Positions 42,428 to 49,502 of a stretch of DNA of 64,000 bases are shown piece by piece. Source of the DNA: AC-32 sp963821495. Lineage in GTDB: Bacteria > Actinomycetota > Thermoleophilia > Gaiellales > Gaiellaceae. A program made the translations under genes and the position numbers. The number at the start of each line of letters is the position of its first letter. The first letter of the stretch is position 1. The stretch lies in contig CAWGEA010000003.1 of assembly GCA_963821495.1 (NCBI GenBank), positions 372,001-436,000 on the forward strand, in the 5' to 3' direction. The notes beneath the pieces are model-generated. The model searched no databases. It was not told where the DNA came from and saw only the letters and a program-made list of their open reading frames with translations.

Positions 42428-43411
42428 CTAGGGTACCTGCCACTCGTAGGAGTCGCCGATCCCGCGCAGGCGGGTCTTGGTGGCCTCGTCGCAGAGCGCG
42501 CCGGCGAGCCCGGCCTCGTAGGCGTCGCGCGGGTGGAGCCCGAGCCCGGCGGCCACGTCGTAGTCCGTCGAGAGATCGGTGCCGAACATCGCCGGGTCGT
42601 CGGTCGAGATCGAGCAGCGCACGCCTGCGGCGACGAGCCGCGGCAGCGGGTGGTCGTCGAGCGACGCCACGGCTCTCGTGCGCAGGTTCGAGATCGGGCA
42701 GACGTCCAGCACCGTGCCGCGGCCCGCGAGCTCCTGCACGAGGCCGGCGTCCTCGACCGCCCGGATGCCGTGGCGCACGCGGTCGGCGCCGAGCTCCTCG
42801 AGCGCGCCCCGCACCGACGGCGGCCCCGCGACCTCGCCCGCGTGCGGCACCGAGGCGAGACCGAGCTCGCGCGCGAGCGTGAACACCGGCTCGTACGGCT
42901 CGGGCGGGTACTCGGCCTCGAGTCCGCCGAGCCCGACGCCGACGATTCCGCGCTGGCGGTACGCCGCCGAGTAGCGCACGACCTGCTCGGCGTCCTCGAG
43001 CGGGAAGCCGCGCACGATGTCGGGGGTGAGCCGCACCTCGACGCCGTGCAGCTCGCGGGCCTGCTGCGCGCCGTCGCAGTAGCCGCTGAAGATCGCGTCC
43101 CAGTCGACCCCGCGCCGCACGCGCTCGCCGGGCGAGAAGATCGCCTCCAGGTAGACGGCGCCGTGCGAGGCGGCCTCGGCCGCGTAGTCGACGACCACCT
43201 GCCGGAAGTCCTCCTCCTTCTGCAGGGCGTTCGTGGTGAGGATCCAGACCTCGATGAAGTGCGCGAAGTCGCGGAAGTCGTACAGCTCGGCGAGCCCCTC
43301 CTCCGTCTCGGCCGGCAGCGCGTAGTCGTTGCGGCGAGCGATCTCGAGCAGCGTCGCCGGCCGCACCGTCCCCTCGAGGTGGACATGGAGCTCGATCTTC
43401 GGGTAGCTCAC
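42428..43411 (-). CDS. add: Adenosine deaminase-family amidohydrolase
   Basis: 327-residue metal-dependent deaminase. Family landmarks: KIELHVHLEGTVRP (metal His pair), LEAIFSPG, GVGLGGLEAEYPPEPY (where classic enzymes have G-x-D-L-x-G-x-E), VPHAGEVAGP (catalytic His/Glu), RHGIRAVED and STDDPAMFGTDLSTDY. The loss of Asp in the GxDLxGxE segment means the substrate may not be adenosine; aminodeoxyfutalosine deaminase or adenine deaminase are alternatives. The ATG overlaps the tatC stop by four bases. Confidence 0.85.
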   Translation of the reverse strand: MSYPKIELHVHLEGTVRPATLLEIARRNDYALPAETEEGLAELYDFRDFAHFIEVWILTTNALQKEEDFRQVVVDYAAEAASHGAVYLEAIFSPGERVRRGVDWDAIFSGYCDGAQQARELHGVEVRLTPDIVRGFPLEDAEQVVRYSAAYRQRGIVGVGLGGLEAEYPPEPYEPVFTLARELGLASVPHAGEVAGPPSVRGALEELGADRVRHGIRAVEDAGLVQELAGRGTVLDVCPISNLRTRAVASLDDHPLPRLVAAGVRCSISTDDPAMFGTDLSTDYDVAAGLGLHPRDAYEAGLAGALCDEATKTRLRGIGDSYEWQVP

Positions 43412-44148
43412 CTCCGCCAGCGCGGCTCGAGGAAGGTGGCGAGGCCAATCGCGAGCACGTACAGCAGGACGAGCGGGATCACCGAGAGGATCGTCGAGAC
43501 CGGGTCGACACCGGGCAGGAGCACGCCGATCACCACCATCACGAAGATGCCGACGCGCCAGGTGTGCCGCAGCTGCGCCGCGGACAGGATCCGCAGCCGC
43601 ACCAGCGCGAGCACGAACACGGGCACCTCGAAGGCGAGCGCGACGCCGAGCAGCACGAAGCCGACGAACCGGTAGTAGTCGCGCGCTCGGAGTTGGATCG
43701 TGAAGTAGGCCGAGTCGTAGTTCGTGAGGAAGTGGATCGCGGGCGGGAGGATCACGTAGTAGCCGAAGAGGACGCCCCCGAGGGCGAGCACCGTGGCGAA
43801 GGTCACGAGCACGACCATCGAACGCTGCCGGCCTTCCTCGAAGGCGGGAGCCAGGAAGGCCCAGAGCTGCCAGAGGACGACCGGCAGCGCGAGAAGTAAG
43901 CCGGCCCAGAGGCTGACCACGATCGAGGTCGCGAACGGCTCGATCGGGCTGAACGTCACGGGCTTGTCGAGGTGCGGCGGGAGTGGCCGGTTGAGCCAGT
44001 GGAGCAGGCGCCCGTGGAAGGCGTACGCGACGCCGAAGCCGGCGGCGAGGGCGACGATCGAGACGAACAGCCGCGCGCGGAGCTCGCCCAGGTGCTCGAC
44101 GAGCGTGGCCTCCTCGCCGTGGCGCAGGCGCCGCGGGAGCACGCTCAT
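43408..44148 (-). CDS. tatC: Sec-independent protein translocase TatC
   Basis: Receptor subunit of the twin-arginine pathway, 246 residues with six TM helices. Diagnostic segments: LVEHLGELRARLFVSIVALAAGFGVAYAF at the N-terminus, SPIEPFATSIVVSLWAGLLLALPVVLWQLWAFLAPAFEEGRQRS, the periplasmic proline-rich loop and FEVPVFVLALVRLRIL. The conserved Glu of helix 1 and the F-E of helix 4 are present. Next to tatA, four bases apart, in a standard actinobacterial order. It should export cofactor proteins such as the Rieske type. Confidence 0.96.
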   Translation of the reverse strand: MSVLPRRLRHGEEATLVEHLGELRARLFVSIVALAAGFGVAYAFHGRLLHWLNRPLPPHLDKPVTFSPIEPFATSIVVSLWAGLLLALPVVLWQLWAFLAPAFEEGRQRSMVVLVTFATVLALGGVLFGYYVILPPAIHFLTNYDSAYFTIQLRARDYYRFVGFVLLGVALAFEVPVFVLALVRLRILSAAQLRHTWRVGIFVMVVIGVLLPGVDPVSTILSVIPLVLLYVLAIGLATFLEPRWRR

Positions 44149-44152
44149 GGCG

Positions 44153-44359
44153 CTACGTCGAGGACGACGGCGGCGGCTCGTCCCCGGAGCGGGGCGGCAG
44201 CTCGGCCTTCTCGTCGTGGCTGCCGCTGATCGAATCCTTGAACTCGCGCATACCCTTGCCGAGCGAGCGGCCGATCTCCGGGAGACGCTTCGGGCCGAAG
44301 ACGAGCAGCGCGACGATGAGGATCACGATGAGCCCGGTGATGCCGACCTCGGGAAGCAT
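44153..44359 (-). CDS. tatA: Sec-independent protein translocase TatA
   Basis: Pore-forming Tat subunit, 68 residues: one N-terminal TM helix (TGLIVILIVALLVFGPKRLPEIGRSLG) with the FGPKRLPE hinge, an amphipathic helix (KGMREFKDSISG) and a Pro/Ser-rich acidic tail. First gene of the tatA-tatC-add-TPR unit. A TACGCT box ends five bases before the ATG. Confidence 0.95.
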   Translation of the reverse strand: MLPEVGITGLIVILIVALLVFGPKRLPEIGRSLGKGMREFKDSISGSHDEKAELPPRSGDEPPPSSST

Positions 44360-44400
44360 GGCCGAAGCGTAGCGTGTTTGTCTCCGGGTATGGCCGCTGA

Positions 44401-44606
44401 GTGGGCAAGAAGCCGCCCAACGAGCAAGTCACCGTCGTCACCGGAGCCTCCAGCGGTCTCCGCCACGCGCTCGCGCGCTTCGCGGGGGAGCGGGGCGCGA
44501 GGTCATGGTCACGTCCGAAACGCTGGACAACTGCGTCGGCGGGAACGAGCGCTCGGGCTCGGAGGGGTCCCGAAGGGCTGAAGGCGCTCGCTAGCATGGG
44601 TTCGAC
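44401..44606 (+). pseudogene. Remnant of a short-chain dehydrogenase
   Basis: The 247 bases between tatA and sufC contain a GTG-initiated stretch whose first 30 codons read like an SDR N-terminus (VTVVTGASSGLRHALARFAGERGA). The Gly of T-G-x-x-x-G-x-G is altered to Leu-Arg, and after residue 32 similarity is lost; another frame continues with E-V-M-V-T-S-E-T-L-D. There is no YxxxK and no room for one. I read it as a decayed fragment. The sufC promoter lies at its end. Confidence 0.5.
44592..44597 (+). promoter_or_regulatory. Putative -10 box (TAGCAT) of the sufCBD unit
   Basis: TAGCAT ends 9 bases before the sufC ATG at 44607. No IscR/SufR-like palindrome is apparent next to it. Confidence 0.4.
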
Positions 44607-45392
44607 ATGGCTCTCCTGGAACTGAAGAACATCCACGTCGCGCTCGAGGACGGCACCGAGATCGTCAAGGGCGTCGATCTCGCCGTGGACACGAACCAGA
44701 TCCACGCGATCATGGGGCCGAACGGTTCCGGCAAGTCGACCCTCGCCTACGCCCTGATGGGCCACCCCGCGTACGAGATCACCGAGGGCCAGATCCTCTT
44801 CGACGGCGAGGACGTGACGGAGCTCGAGGCGGACGAGCGCGCGCAGCGCGGCCTCTTCCTCGCGTTCCAGTACCCGCACGCGATTCCTGGGGTCACCGTC
44901 ACGAGCTTCCTGCGCTCGGCGATCAACGCCGTGCGCAAGGCACGCAACAACGGCGAGGACGACCCGGTCAAGATCCCGGAGTTCCGCAAGGACCTGCTCT
45001 CGGCGATGGAGAAGCTGAAGGTGCCGCGCGAGCTCGCGCAGCGCTACCTGAACGACGGCTTCTCCGGCGGCGAGAAGAAGCGGGTCGAGATCCTGCAGAT
45101 GGCGATGCTGAAGCCGCGCATGGCCGTCCTCGACGAGACGGACTCCGGGCTCGACATCGACGCGCTCAAGATCGTGGCGGAGGGGGTCGGCGACCTCGTC
45201 GGGCCCGAGACCGGCGCGCTCGTGATCACGCACTACCAGCGGATCCTCAACTACGTCCAGCCCGATTTCGTGCACGTCTTCGTGAACGGGCGTATCGTGG
45301 AGGAGGGCGGTCCCGAGCTGGCCCACCGACTCGAAGCCGAGGGCTACGAGGGCTTCGGCGCAAACGGAAGGAACAATGGCAGCAACTCCTGA
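44607..45392 (+). CDS. sufC: Fe-S cluster assembly ATPase SufC
   Basis: ABC-type ATPase of the SufBCD scaffold, cytoplasmic, 261 residues. Walker A MGPNGSGKSTLAYALMGH, Q-loop FLAFQYPHAIPGVTV, signature FSGGEKKRVEILQM, Walker B MAVLDETDSGLDIDALKIVAEGV (the family's D-E-T-D-S-G-L-D) and the switch His in VITHYQRIL. First gene of the block and overlapping sufB by 17 bases, so the order C-B-(VOC-VOC)-D differs from the common B-D-C of actinobacteria. Confidence 0.96.
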   Translation: MALLELKNIHVALEDGTEIVKGVDLAVDTNQIHAIMGPNGSGKSTLAYALMGHPAYEITEGQILFDGEDVTELEADERAQRGLFLAFQYPHAIPGVTVTSFLRSAINAVRKARNNGEDDPVKIPEFRKDLLSAMEKLKVPRELAQRYLNDGFSGGEKKRVEILQMAMLKPRMAVLDETDSGLDIDALKIVAEGVGDLVGPETGALVITHYQRILNYVQPDFVHVFVNGRIVEEGGPELAHRLEAEGYEGFGANGRNNGSNS

Positions 45393-46791
45393 GACCGAGA
45401 TCGTCGCTGGGATCGGCAACGACTACAAGTACGGCTTCCACGAGATCGAGGACTACTTCTTCAAGTCCGGCCGCGGGCTCTCGGCCGAGCTCGTAGCGGC
45501 TATCTCCGAGCACAAGAACGAGCCGGAGTGGATGCGCAAGTTCCGGCTCAAGTCGCTGGAGTACTTCCTCGCGCGCCCGCTGCCGGAGTGGGGCGGCGAC
45601 CTCTCCGAGATCGACTTCGACAACATCTTCTATTACATCCGCCCGACCGAGAAGCAGGCCAACTCCTGGGAGGACCTGCCGCCCGAGATCAAGGACACCT
45701 GGGACAAGCTCGGGATCCCGGAGGCGGAGAAGAACTACCTCGCCGGCGTAGGCGCCCAGTACGAGTCCGAGGTCGTCTACCACAAGCTCCAGGAAGACCT
45801 CGAGGCCCAGGGCGTGATCTTCAAGGACATGGACTCCGGCCTGCGCGAGCACGAGGAGCTCGTCAAGCAGTACTTCGGGACGATCATCCCGCAGAACGAC
45901 AACAAGTTCGCGGCGCTCAACTCGGCCGTCTGGTCGGGCGGCTCGTTCATCTACGTGCCTCCGGGCGTGAAGGTCGAGATGCCGCTACAGGCCTACTTCC
46001 GCATCAACGCCGAGAACATGGGCCAGTTCGAGCGGACGCTGATCATCGTGGACGAGGGCGCCTACGTGCACTACGTCGAGGGCTGCACCGCGCCGATCTA
46101 CTCGAGCGACTCGCTGCACTCGGCGGTCGTCGAGATCATCGTCAAGCCGAACGCGCGCTGCCGCTACACGACGATCCAGAACTGGTCGAACAACGTCTAC
46201 AACCTCGTCACCAAGCGCGCCGTCGCCTACGAGAACGCAACGATGGAGTGGGTCGACGGGAACCTCGGCTCGAAGCTGACGATGAAGTACCCGGCGATCT
46301 GGCTGATGGGCGAGGGCGCGCACGGCGAAGTCCTCTCGATCGCCTTCGCGGGCGACGGCCAGCACCAGGACGCGGGCGGCAAGGCCGTCCACATCGCGCC
46401 GAACACGACCTCGGTGATCACGTCCAAGTCGATCTCCAAGAACGGCGGGCGCGCCGGCTACCGCGGGCTGCTCGAGGTGGCGAAGGGCGCGACCGGGTCG
46501 CGCTCGAAGGTCGTCTGCGATGCGCTGATCCTCGACGAGGCCTCGCGCTCGGACACCTACCCGTACATCAAGATCGACGAGGACAACGTCGACATCGGCC
46601 ATGAGGCGACGGTCTCGAAGATCGGCGAGGAGCAGCTCTTCTACCTGATGTCGCGCGGGCTCTCGGAAGCCGAGGCCTCGGCGATGATCGTCAGCGGCTT
46701 CGTCGAGCCGATCACCAAGGAGCTCCCGCTCGAGTACGCGGTCGAGATGAACCGGCTGATCCAGCTCCAGATGGAGGGCTCGGTCGGCTAG
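45376..46791 (+). CDS. sufB: Fe-S cluster scaffold protein SufB
   Basis: Core scaffold subunit on which clusters are built, 471 residues. Signatures: LSAELVAAISEHKNEPEWMRKFRLKSLEYF, VWSGGSFIYVPPGVKVEMPLQAYFRIN, EGCTAPIYSSDSLHSAVVEIIV (conserved Cys), GRAGYRGLLEVAKGATGSRSKVVCDALILDEASRSDTYPY and DIGHEATVSKIGEEQLFYLMSRGLSEAEA. The stop shares a base with the next GTG (TAGTG). Confidence 0.97.
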   Translation: MAATPETEIVAGIGNDYKYGFHEIEDYFFKSGRGLSAELVAAISEHKNEPEWMRKFRLKSLEYFLARPLPEWGGDLSEIDFDNIFYYIRPTEKQANSWEDLPPEIKDTWDKLGIPEAEKNYLAGVGAQYESEVVYHKLQEDLEAQGVIFKDMDSGLREHEELVKQYFGTIIPQNDNKFAALNSAVWSGGSFIYVPPGVKVEMPLQAYFRINAENMGQFERTLIIVDEGAYVHYVEGCTAPIYSSDSLHSAVVEIIVKPNARCRYTTIQNWSNNVYNLVTKRAVAYENATMEWVDGNLGSKLTMKYPAIWLMGEGAHGEVLSIAFAGDGQHQDAGGKAVHIAPNTTSVITSKSISKNGGRAGYRGLLEVAKGATGSRSKVVCDALILDEASRSDTYPYIKIDEDNVDIGHEATVSKIGEEQLFYLMSRGLSEAEASAMIVSGFVEPITKELPLEYAVEMNRLIQLQMEGSVG

Positions 46792-47153
46792 TGGACGTCG
46801 CGCGCGTCGACTTCGTCGGCGTTCCGACCCAGGACATGGAGCGCTCGATCCGGTTCTACGGCGAGACGCTCGGCCTGCGCCAGGACGAGCATCGTCAGGC
46901 GGAGTTCTGGGCCGGCGAGACCTGCCTCTCGCTCTGGAAGCCGGAGTGGGCGGGGCGAGAGTTCACCGCGAACGCCACCGGCCTGATCGCGCTACAGGTC
47001 GAGGACGTCGACGCAGCTCGCGGTGAGCTCCAGGCGAAGGGCGTCACCTTCCGCGGGGAGACGATCGACTCGGGCGTGTGCCACATGGCGATCTTCGGCG
47101 ACCCCGACGGCAACGTGCTGATGCTGCACAAGCGCTACAAGCCCTACGAATGA
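46791..47153 (+). CDS. VOC-superfamily (glyoxalase-like) protein A
   Basis: 120 residues, two beta-alpha-beta-beta-beta modules. It begins VDFVGVPTQDMERSIRFYGETLGLRQ (typical VOC first helix) and ends CHMAIFGDPDGNVLMLHKRYKPYE. Candidate metal ligands are limited to a C-terminal His/Glu, so the activity (dioxygenase, glyoxalase, resistance-type binding) cannot be assigned. It is translationally coupled to sufB upstream and to a paralogue downstream, within the SUF operon. Confidence 0.88.
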   Translation: MDVARVDFVGVPTQDMERSIRFYGETLGLRQDEHRQAEFWAGETCLSLWKPEWAGREFTANATGLIALQVEDVDAARGELQAKGVTFRGETIDSGVCHMAIFGDPDGNVLMLHKRYKPYE

Positions 47154-47506
47154 ACGGCGCTCACGTCGACTTCATCACGATCCCGACGCGCGACCCGAAC
47201 CGCGCGCGGGCCTGGTACGGCGAGCTGCTCGGGCTCCCGACCGACCCGAACAATGCCGAGGAGCTGACGGCCGGCCAGGTCACGCTCGCTTTCTGGAACC
47301 CCGAGGAGGAGGGCATCGACTTCAGCCCCAACATCGGCGGGTTCGCGCTGCGCGTGGACGACGTGGACGCGACGCAGGCCGACCTCGAAACGAAGGGCGT
47401 CGAGTTCGTCGGCTCCGGGGACAGCGGGGTCTGCAAGATGGCGGTCTGTCTCGATCCCGACGGCAATGCGGTGATCCTCCACCGGAGGTACAAGCCGTAT
47501 GACTAG
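47150..47506 (+). CDS. VOC-superfamily (glyoxalase-like) protein B
   Basis: 118 residues; ATG at 47150 overlapping the stop of the first VOC gene (ATGA). It is a close relative of that neighbour: HVDFITIPTRDPNRARAWYGELLGLP at the N-terminus and CKMAVCLDPDGNAVILHRRYKPYD at the C-terminus, the latter nearly repeating the end of protein A. A local tandem duplication followed by divergence is the simplest origin. A heterodimer is possible since VOC domains pair. Overlaps sufD by eight bases. Confidence 0.88.
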   Translation: MNGAHVDFITIPTRDPNRARAWYGELLGLPTDPNNAEELTAGQVTLAFWNPEEEGIDFSPNIGGFALRVDDVDATQADLETKGVEFVGSGDSGVCKMAVCLDPDGNAVILHRRYKPYD

Positions 47507-48674
47507 GGCCGAGGCGCTCGAGCGTTACCGCGCGCTGCCCGTGCCTGACACGACCGAGGAGCACTGGCGCTTCACCGACCTGCGCGGCTTCGACCCCGAC
47601 GCCTTCGGCCGGGACGGGGGCCAGACCCAGGCCGTGGCAGAGGAGTCGATGCTCGAGCTCGACCTGGCGGCGCTGGCCACGGTCACCGAGAACGGCATCG
47701 AGATCTCCCGCGCGCCGGCCGAGATCCGCTTCGAGCCGCTGAGCGACGCACACGAGCGTCTGGGAGAGCTCGTCGGGTGGGACGAGGACAAGTTCGCCGC
47801 GCACAACGCGGCTGCCTGGCAGCACGGCCTGCTGGTGCACGTGCCGGCCGGCCTGGAGCTCGAGCGGCCGCTGTACGTCCGCGTGACCAACACGCAGGAG
47901 CAGGGCGCGCTCTTCTGGCGCCTGCTCGTGATCGCCGGCGAGGGCTCGCGCTTCTCCCTGATCGAGGAGACGAACTCCGTCTCGCCGTCGCTTTCGGGCT
48001 ACTCGAACGCCGTTGTCGAGCTGTTCGTCGAGCAGGGCGCGAAGCTCGAGTACGTCTCGTTGCAGAACCTCTCGCGCGAGACGTGGCATTTCGCCTCGCA
48101 CCACGCGCGCGTCGGGCGCGACGCGGAGCTGGACTGGGTGAGCGGCGGCTTCGGCTCCAAGCGGGGCAAGGTGCGGATCCAGAACGACCTCGCCGGCCCG
48201 GGCGCGACCTCGCGTGTGACCGGCGCGTACTTCGCCGACGGCGAGCAGCACCTCGACTACGACACCTTCCAGGAGCACATCGCGCCCGACACCGAGTCGG
48301 ACTTCGCGTTCAAGGGCGCGCTGCGCGACACGGCGACGGCGGTCTGGCGCGGGATGATCCGCGTCGAGCGGGACGCGCAGAGGACCAACGCCTACCAGGA
48401 GTGCCGCAACCTGATGCTGTCGCCGACGACGCACGCGGTGCCGATCCCGGGCCTGGAGATCCTGGCGAACGACGTGCGCTGCACCCACGGCGCGACCGTC
48501 GGCCGCGTCGATCGCGAGCAGCTCTTCTACCTGATGTCCCGCGGCCTGCCACGCGCCGAGGCCGAGCGCCTGATCGTGCGGGGCTTCTTCCAGGACGTGC
48601 TCGACCGCATCGAGCTGGAGCCCGTACGCGAGGCCGTCACGGCCACGCTGGAGCAGCGCATCCCGCAGGCCTGA
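47499..48674 (+). CDS. sufD: Fe-S cluster assembly protein SufD
   Basis: SufB paralogue of the SufBCD complex, 391 residues. Family segments: VHVPAGLELERPLYVRV, SRFSLIEETNSVSPSLSGYSNAVVELFVEQGAKLEYVSLQNL, the C-terminal HGATVGRVDREQLFYLMSRGLPRAEAERLIVRGFF with the functional His. Last gene of the first SUF block; a small gene starts 25 bases later from its own TACCAT box. Confidence 0.96.
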   Translation: MTRAEALERYRALPVPDTTEEHWRFTDLRGFDPDAFGRDGGQTQAVAEESMLELDLAALATVTENGIEISRAPAEIRFEPLSDAHERLGELVGWDEDKFAAHNAAAWQHGLLVHVPAGLELERPLYVRVTNTQEQGALFWRLLVIAGEGSRFSLIEETNSVSPSLSGYSNAVVELFVEQGAKLEYVSLQNLSRETWHFASHHARVGRDAELDWVSGGFGSKRGKVRIQNDLAGPGATSRVTGAYFADGEQHLDYDTFQEHIAPDTESDFAFKGALRDTATAVWRGMIRVERDAQRTNAYQECRNLMLSPTTHAVPIPGLEILANDVRCTHGATVGRVDREQLFYLMSRGLPRAEAERLIVRGFFQDVLDRIELEPVREAVTATLEQRIPQA

Positions 48675-48684
48675 GCGACGGGCG

Positions 48685-48690
48685 TACCAT
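48685..48690 (+). promoter_or_regulatory. Putative -10 box (TACCAT) for the 48700 small gene
   Basis: TACCAT ends 9 bases before the ATG at 48700, in the 25-base gap after sufD. Confidence 0.35.
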
Positions 48691-48699
48691 GCGCTCGAG

Positions 48700-48879
48700 A
48701 TGAAATTGCTCGAGCGGTTCAAGGCCCGCCGCCAGCGCAAGGCGCACGAGCGCTACCTGGAGGAGCGCGAGTGGCAGCGGTTGCTCGCCGAGCGGGACAC
48801 AACGGACGCCATGCGCGACGCGGCCACGACGGGAAACGTCATCGGCCAGGTAGGCACGAGCCCCGGCAGCGGGTTCTAG
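48700..48879 (+). CDS. Small basic hypothetical protein (59 aa)
   Basis: ATG at 48700 to TAG at 48877-48879: 59 residues starting MKLLERFKARRQRKAHERY. The first 40 residues are a highly charged predicted helix rich in Arg/Glu, the remainder (TTGNVIGQVGTSPGSGF) is a Gly/Ser tail. Not recognised. Support for a real gene is the codon usage, a -10-like box upstream, position directly after sufD and the neat CTAG stop shared with the convergent methyltransferase gene. Confidence 0.6.
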   Translation: MKLLERFKARRQRKAHERYLEEREWQRLLAERDTTDAMRDAATTGNVIGQVGTSPGSGF

Positions 48880-49502
48880 CGCTCGCCGACGACGCTGATC
48901 GTGACGCGCGACTCGACGGCGCGGGCCTGCAGTTCCGGTGGGAAGAGCGCGAGGAGCTTCCGCTTCGTCAGCAGCTCGACCTCGTCCCAGTTCTGGCGTC
49001 GCAGCGCGTGCATGGCGCGGTCTGCGTGACGGCGCGGCAGCCAGTGCATGAAAGGGACGAGCGTGTGCGTCTCGACCGGGAACCGACGGTTCGGCGTCGA
49101 GAGGAAGACGCACGGCGCCACGCGGCAGAGCTCGGCCACGAAGCGGCGCTGCTCCTCGCGGCCGACATGCTCGATGACGGCGTTCGAGAACGCGACGTCG
49201 AACTCGTCGTCCGCGAACGGCAGGTCGGTGCCGCTCGCCGTCACGCAGGGGATCGACGGGAACTCGCGGGCGAAGTTCGGCAGCGGCACGTCGCTGACCG
49301 CCGTGATCCGCTCCGGCCACGGGTACAGCGCCTCGAAGAAGTTGTGCGTAACCGCGACGCCGGGCTCGGTGCCGAAGCCTGTGTCGCCCACGCCGACGTC
49401 GACCACCCGCGTCTCGGGCCCGGGCCGCACCGTCTCCATGAACAGCTCGAACTTGCGGCGCCGGTTCCAGAGCGACGCCCTTGCGGCGAGTCGCGCGAGC
49501 AC
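48876..49502 (-). CDS. Class I SAM-dependent methyltransferase
   Basis: 208 residues from the GTG that shares a base with the upstream stop (TAGTG). SAM fold: TRVVDVGVGDTGF (motif I, G-x-G-x-T), ITAVSDVPLPNF, PCVTASGTDLPFADDEFDVAFSNAVIEHVG (motifs II/III of the Ubie/methyltransf_11 type) and LCRVAPCVFLSTPNRRFPVETHTLVPFMHWLP, common in sugar or O-antigen-linked methyltransferases. Substrate unknown. Co-translated with the cytochrome-repeat protein. Confidence 0.85.
   Translation of the reverse strand: MLARLAARASLWNRRRKFELFMETVRPGPETRVVDVGVGDTGFGTEPGVAVTHNFFEALYPWPERITAVSDVPLPNFAREFPSIPCVTASGTDLPFADDEFDVAFSNAVIEHVGREEQRRFVAELCRVAPCVFLSTPNRRFPVETHTLVPFMHWLPRRHADRAMHALRRQNWDEVELLTKRKLLALFPPELQARAVESRVTISVVGER

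Noticed and set aside
44401..44625. An intact 74-residue gene between tatA and sufC
   Set aside because: Similarity to SDR proteins ends after ~30 residues, the frame runs into sufC, and the key motifs are missing; treated as a remnant.
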